Assembly (NCBI GenBank): GCA_005877855.1
Contig: VBOF01000045.1
Location: 1 to 6,037, forward strand
DNA: 6,037 bases
Direction: 5' to 3'
Origin: Nitrospirota bacterium
Lineage (GTDB): Bacteria > Nitrospirota > Nitrospiria > Nitrospirales > NS-4
Part shown: piece by piece, positions 4,655 to 6,037 of the stretch
Layout: each line of letters opens with the position of its first letter
Position numbering within the stretch: position 1 is the first letter of the stretch
Position numbers and translations under genes: made by a program
Notes under the pieces: model-generated
Told to the model about the DNA's origin: nothing
Database searches by the model: none
The model's input: the letters and a program-made list of their open reading frames with translations, nothing else

Positions 4655-5467
4655 TCACGGCGCGTAGCGCGGGCGGGGGATCTTCTTCTGGGGCGGTTCG
4701 GGCGGGGGAGGGAGGGCGGCGGCCTTCGCCGAGAAGGGATTGACCATCGCTTCGTGCGTCAGCCGGTAATGGTCTTTGATGAGCTGGAGACTGTCGACTG
4801 CGATCTCGACGCGGGTCACGTTCTCGTTCAAGGTGATGCGGGGAGGAAAAGGCTCGGCTGCGTAGAGACGGTACGAGAGTGACCAGGCGTACTCTTCCTT
4901 ATTCCGTTCCTTGACCAGGCGGAGCGCCGCCTTGGAGGTTTCGTTCTGAAGCAGGATGATGAACAGGTTTGACCGGTACGTCGGGGCGTCGTCGGCTGGG
5001 GAGGGCTTGAATTCGGGGATGAGTTTCGGGATATCTTTCAGCGGGACCGCGAGCGGGACCGCGACGGGGCCTTCGACGACACCCGTGAGTGGATCGGGAC
5101 TCAAGAACTCGATATCCACCAGTTTGACGATGAGGATAGGCGTGTCGGAATTTGCCTTCTCTTCTTTGGCGTACTGGAACGAAAACCGCACGTGGATCTT
5201 GTCCCGGACGTACAGATAGACGTCCTCCCCCATGGCGCCTGGGATCTGATCCTTCATGACGTTTTCCCACTCGTCATAGGGATAGTACTTGTAGACTCGC
5301 AGGGCGCTTGACCTGTCGCGGATCTTGTGGGGAGGGCCGAGCTTGGCGCGGAGCTCTTCCTGGGTCAGCCCCAGGTAGCCATCCGAAAAGAAGGCTTCAG
5401 CGAGAGCGGCCTCGGGAGAGACGAGACACGCGACAAATCCAGCGAGTAGTAGCACGACCGCTCTCAT
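4655..5467 (-). CDS. Exported protein with SmpA/OmlA-like N-terminal motif and proline-rich tail
   Basis: This 270-residue protein begins with a signal peptide: MRAV, a hydrophobic core LLLAGFVACLV, then AALA with likely cleavage after Ala23. Cys14 (FVAC) is a poor lipobox, since Phe replaces the usual Leu, so signal peptidase I processing is preferred. Residues 30-67 (GYLGLTQEELRAKLGPPHKI followed by VYKYYPYDEW) show the SmpA/OmlA-like pattern of a Gly-Leu-Thr turn, helix, LG-x-P and aromatic strands. The middle (68-230) is predicted beta-rich and unrecognised. The C-terminus (about 250-270) is Pro-rich and basic (PPPPEPPQKKIPRP). I infer a periplasmic or outer-envelope location. GGAGG (5478-5474) lies 6 nt before the ATG, and a TTGACA promoter precedes it. 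It is divergent from metH. Confidence 0.75.
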   Translation of the reverse strand: MRAVVLLLAGFVACLVSPEAALAEAFFSDGYLGLTQEELRAKLGPPHKIRDRSSALRVYKYYPYDEWENVMKDQIPGAMGEDVYLYVRDKIHVRFSFQYAKEEKANSDTPILIVKLVDIEFLSPDPLTGVVEGPVAVPLAVPLKDIPKLIPEFKPSPADDAPTYRSNLFIILLQNETSKAALRLVKERNKEEYAWSLSYRLYAAEPFPPRITLNENVTRVEIAVDSLQLIKDHYRLTHEAMVNPFSAKAAALPPPPEPPQKKIPRPRYAP

Positions 5468-5489
5468 CTCGGGCCTCCGGGTTTCGCAA

Positions 5490-5519
5490 ATCCTACGGAG
5501 CCTCCGCCCTGATTGTCAA
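5490..5519 (-). promoter_or_regulatory. Promoter of the exported SmpA/OmlA-like gene
   Basis: On the minus strand a consensus TTGACA (5519-5514) is followed after 18 bp by TAGGAT (5495-5490; 4 of 6). This leaves an mRNA leader of about 15 nt that contains the GGAGG site. It lies back to back with the metH promoter without overlap. Confidence 0.5.
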
Positions 5520-5529
5520 GGCGGCTGCC

Positions 5530-5558
5530 TTGCTTCGACGTGACCTATCCAGTATAGT
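5530..5558 (+). promoter_or_regulatory. Promoter of metH, predicted leaderless
   Basis: TTGCTT (5530-5535), a 17-bp spacer, then TATAGT (5553-5558; 5 of 6). The -10 ends 8 nt before the ATG at 5567, and the bases between contain no Shine-Dalgarno. The transcript would start within about 2 nt of the ATG. Confidence 0.5.
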
Positions 5559-5566
5559 TCCCTACT

Positions 5567-6037
5567 ATGCAGCTAGAGCAGCTCCTACAGACTCGGATCG
5601 CCATCCTCGACGGCGCGATGGGCACCATGATTCAGGCCCAGCGGCTGGATGAGTCAGGCTTTCGCGGGCGTCAATTCGCCAACCACCCCTCTGACCTGAA
5701 GGGATGCAACGATCTGCTCTGCATCACCAGGCCGGAGCTCGTCGAGGCGATCCACCGCCAGTATCTGGAAGCGGGCGCGGACATCATCGAGACCAACACG
5801 TTTAATTCCACCTCCATTTCGATGGCGGATTACAAGCTGGAGCGCCTCGTGTACGACCTGAACTTGGCTGGGGCCCGGGTCGCCCGCAGGGCCGTGGACA
5901 AGGTGTTGGCGGCGGACCCGGCACGCCCGCGCTTCGTGGCCGGGGCGGTCGGCCCCACCAATCGCACGGCGTCCATGTCGCCCAATGTGAACAATCCTGC
6001 TTTCAGGGCCATTACGTTCGATCAATTGGTCGAGGCT
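5567..6037 (+). CDS. metH: Methionine synthase, cobalamin-dependent, N-terminal part
   Basis: This starts at ATG 5567 and is still open at the right edge after 157 codons. MetH transfers a methyl group from methyltetrahydrofolate, via methylcobalamin, to homocysteine in the cytoplasm, giving methionine. The visible part is the start of the homocysteine-binding barrel: ILDGAMGTMIQAQ (9-21), GCNDLLCITRPELVEAIHRQ (46-65), YLEAGADIIETNTFNSTS (66-83) and GAVGPTNRTASMSPNV (126-141). All of these are typical of MetH. The zinc-binding cysteines and the folate, B12 and reactivation domains lie beyond the edge. A stand-alone homocysteine methyltransferase or a split MetH cannot be fully excluded, but the motifs fit MetH closely. 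No SAM or cobalamin riboswitch fits in the 99-bp gap to the divergent gene, and the promoter leaves essentially no leader. Confidence 0.92.
   Translation, partial: MQLEQLLQTRIAILDGAMGTMIQAQRLDESGFRGRQFANHPSDLKGCNDLLCITRPELVEAIHRQYLEAGADIIETNTFNSTSISMADYKLERLVYDLNLAGARVARRAVDKVLAADPARPRFVAGAVGPTNRTASMSPNVNNPAFRAITFDQLVEA

Noticed and set aside
5460..5566. SAM or cobalamin riboswitch before metH
   Set aside because: The space is too short, it holds two divergent promoters, and no B12-box-like or SAM-aptamer-like element is visible.
1..6037. CRISPR array, insertion sequence, tRNA or rRNA, defence system
   Set aside because: I saw no repeated units with spacers, no terminal inverted repeats with a transposase, no tRNA cloverleaf and no recognisable defence domains.

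Overview
The window is ordinary-looking chromosomal DNA from a moderately GC-rich bacterium. I see no mobile element, CRISPR array, tRNA or rRNA. The mix of a DUF3386 protein, a DUF2007 protein, small SmpA/OmlA-like envelope proteins, an unusual ClpS-like protein and cobalamin-dependent methionine synthase reminds me of Nitrospira (Nitrospirota). That assignment is from general familiarity, not a search.

Layout. A DUF3386 gene on the minus strand runs off the left edge (1-382) and is preceded by a TATAAT promoter. An AT-richer gene-free stretch follows (about 445-733). Next come two small plus-strand genes of unknown function (734-1093 and 1184-1459), separated by a perfect 13-bp hairpin (1117-1151). 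Tail to tail with them is a minus-strand cluster read from 3227 down to 1469. It encodes a heme-oxygenase-fold di-iron enzyme, a 220-residue protein of unknown function whose GTG start overlaps the enzyme's stop codon by 4 bp, and a ClpS-like protein with an unusual binding pocket.

To the right, plus and minus genes alternate: an unknown 94-residue protein (3278-3562, +), a DUF2007 protein (3607-3858, +), a membrane-anchored SmpA/OmlA-like protein (3867-4226, -), an unknown 121-residue protein (4288-4653, +), and an exported SmpA/OmlA-like protein with a proline-rich tail (4655-5467, -). The 5' part of metH (5567-6037, +) runs off the right edge.

How the genes work together. The one clear functional unit is the coupled enzyme/220-residue pair, with the ClpS-like gene behind it, probably also served by its own extended -10 promoter. 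The rest are mostly single genes with their own promoters. The most notable pattern is regulatory. Four genes (start codons at 3278, 3607, 4226 and 5567) have a TANANT -10 box ending 5-10 nt before the ATG and no Shine-Dalgarno, which suggests leaderless mRNAs. Other genes in the same window have conventional leaders with good ribosome binding sites.
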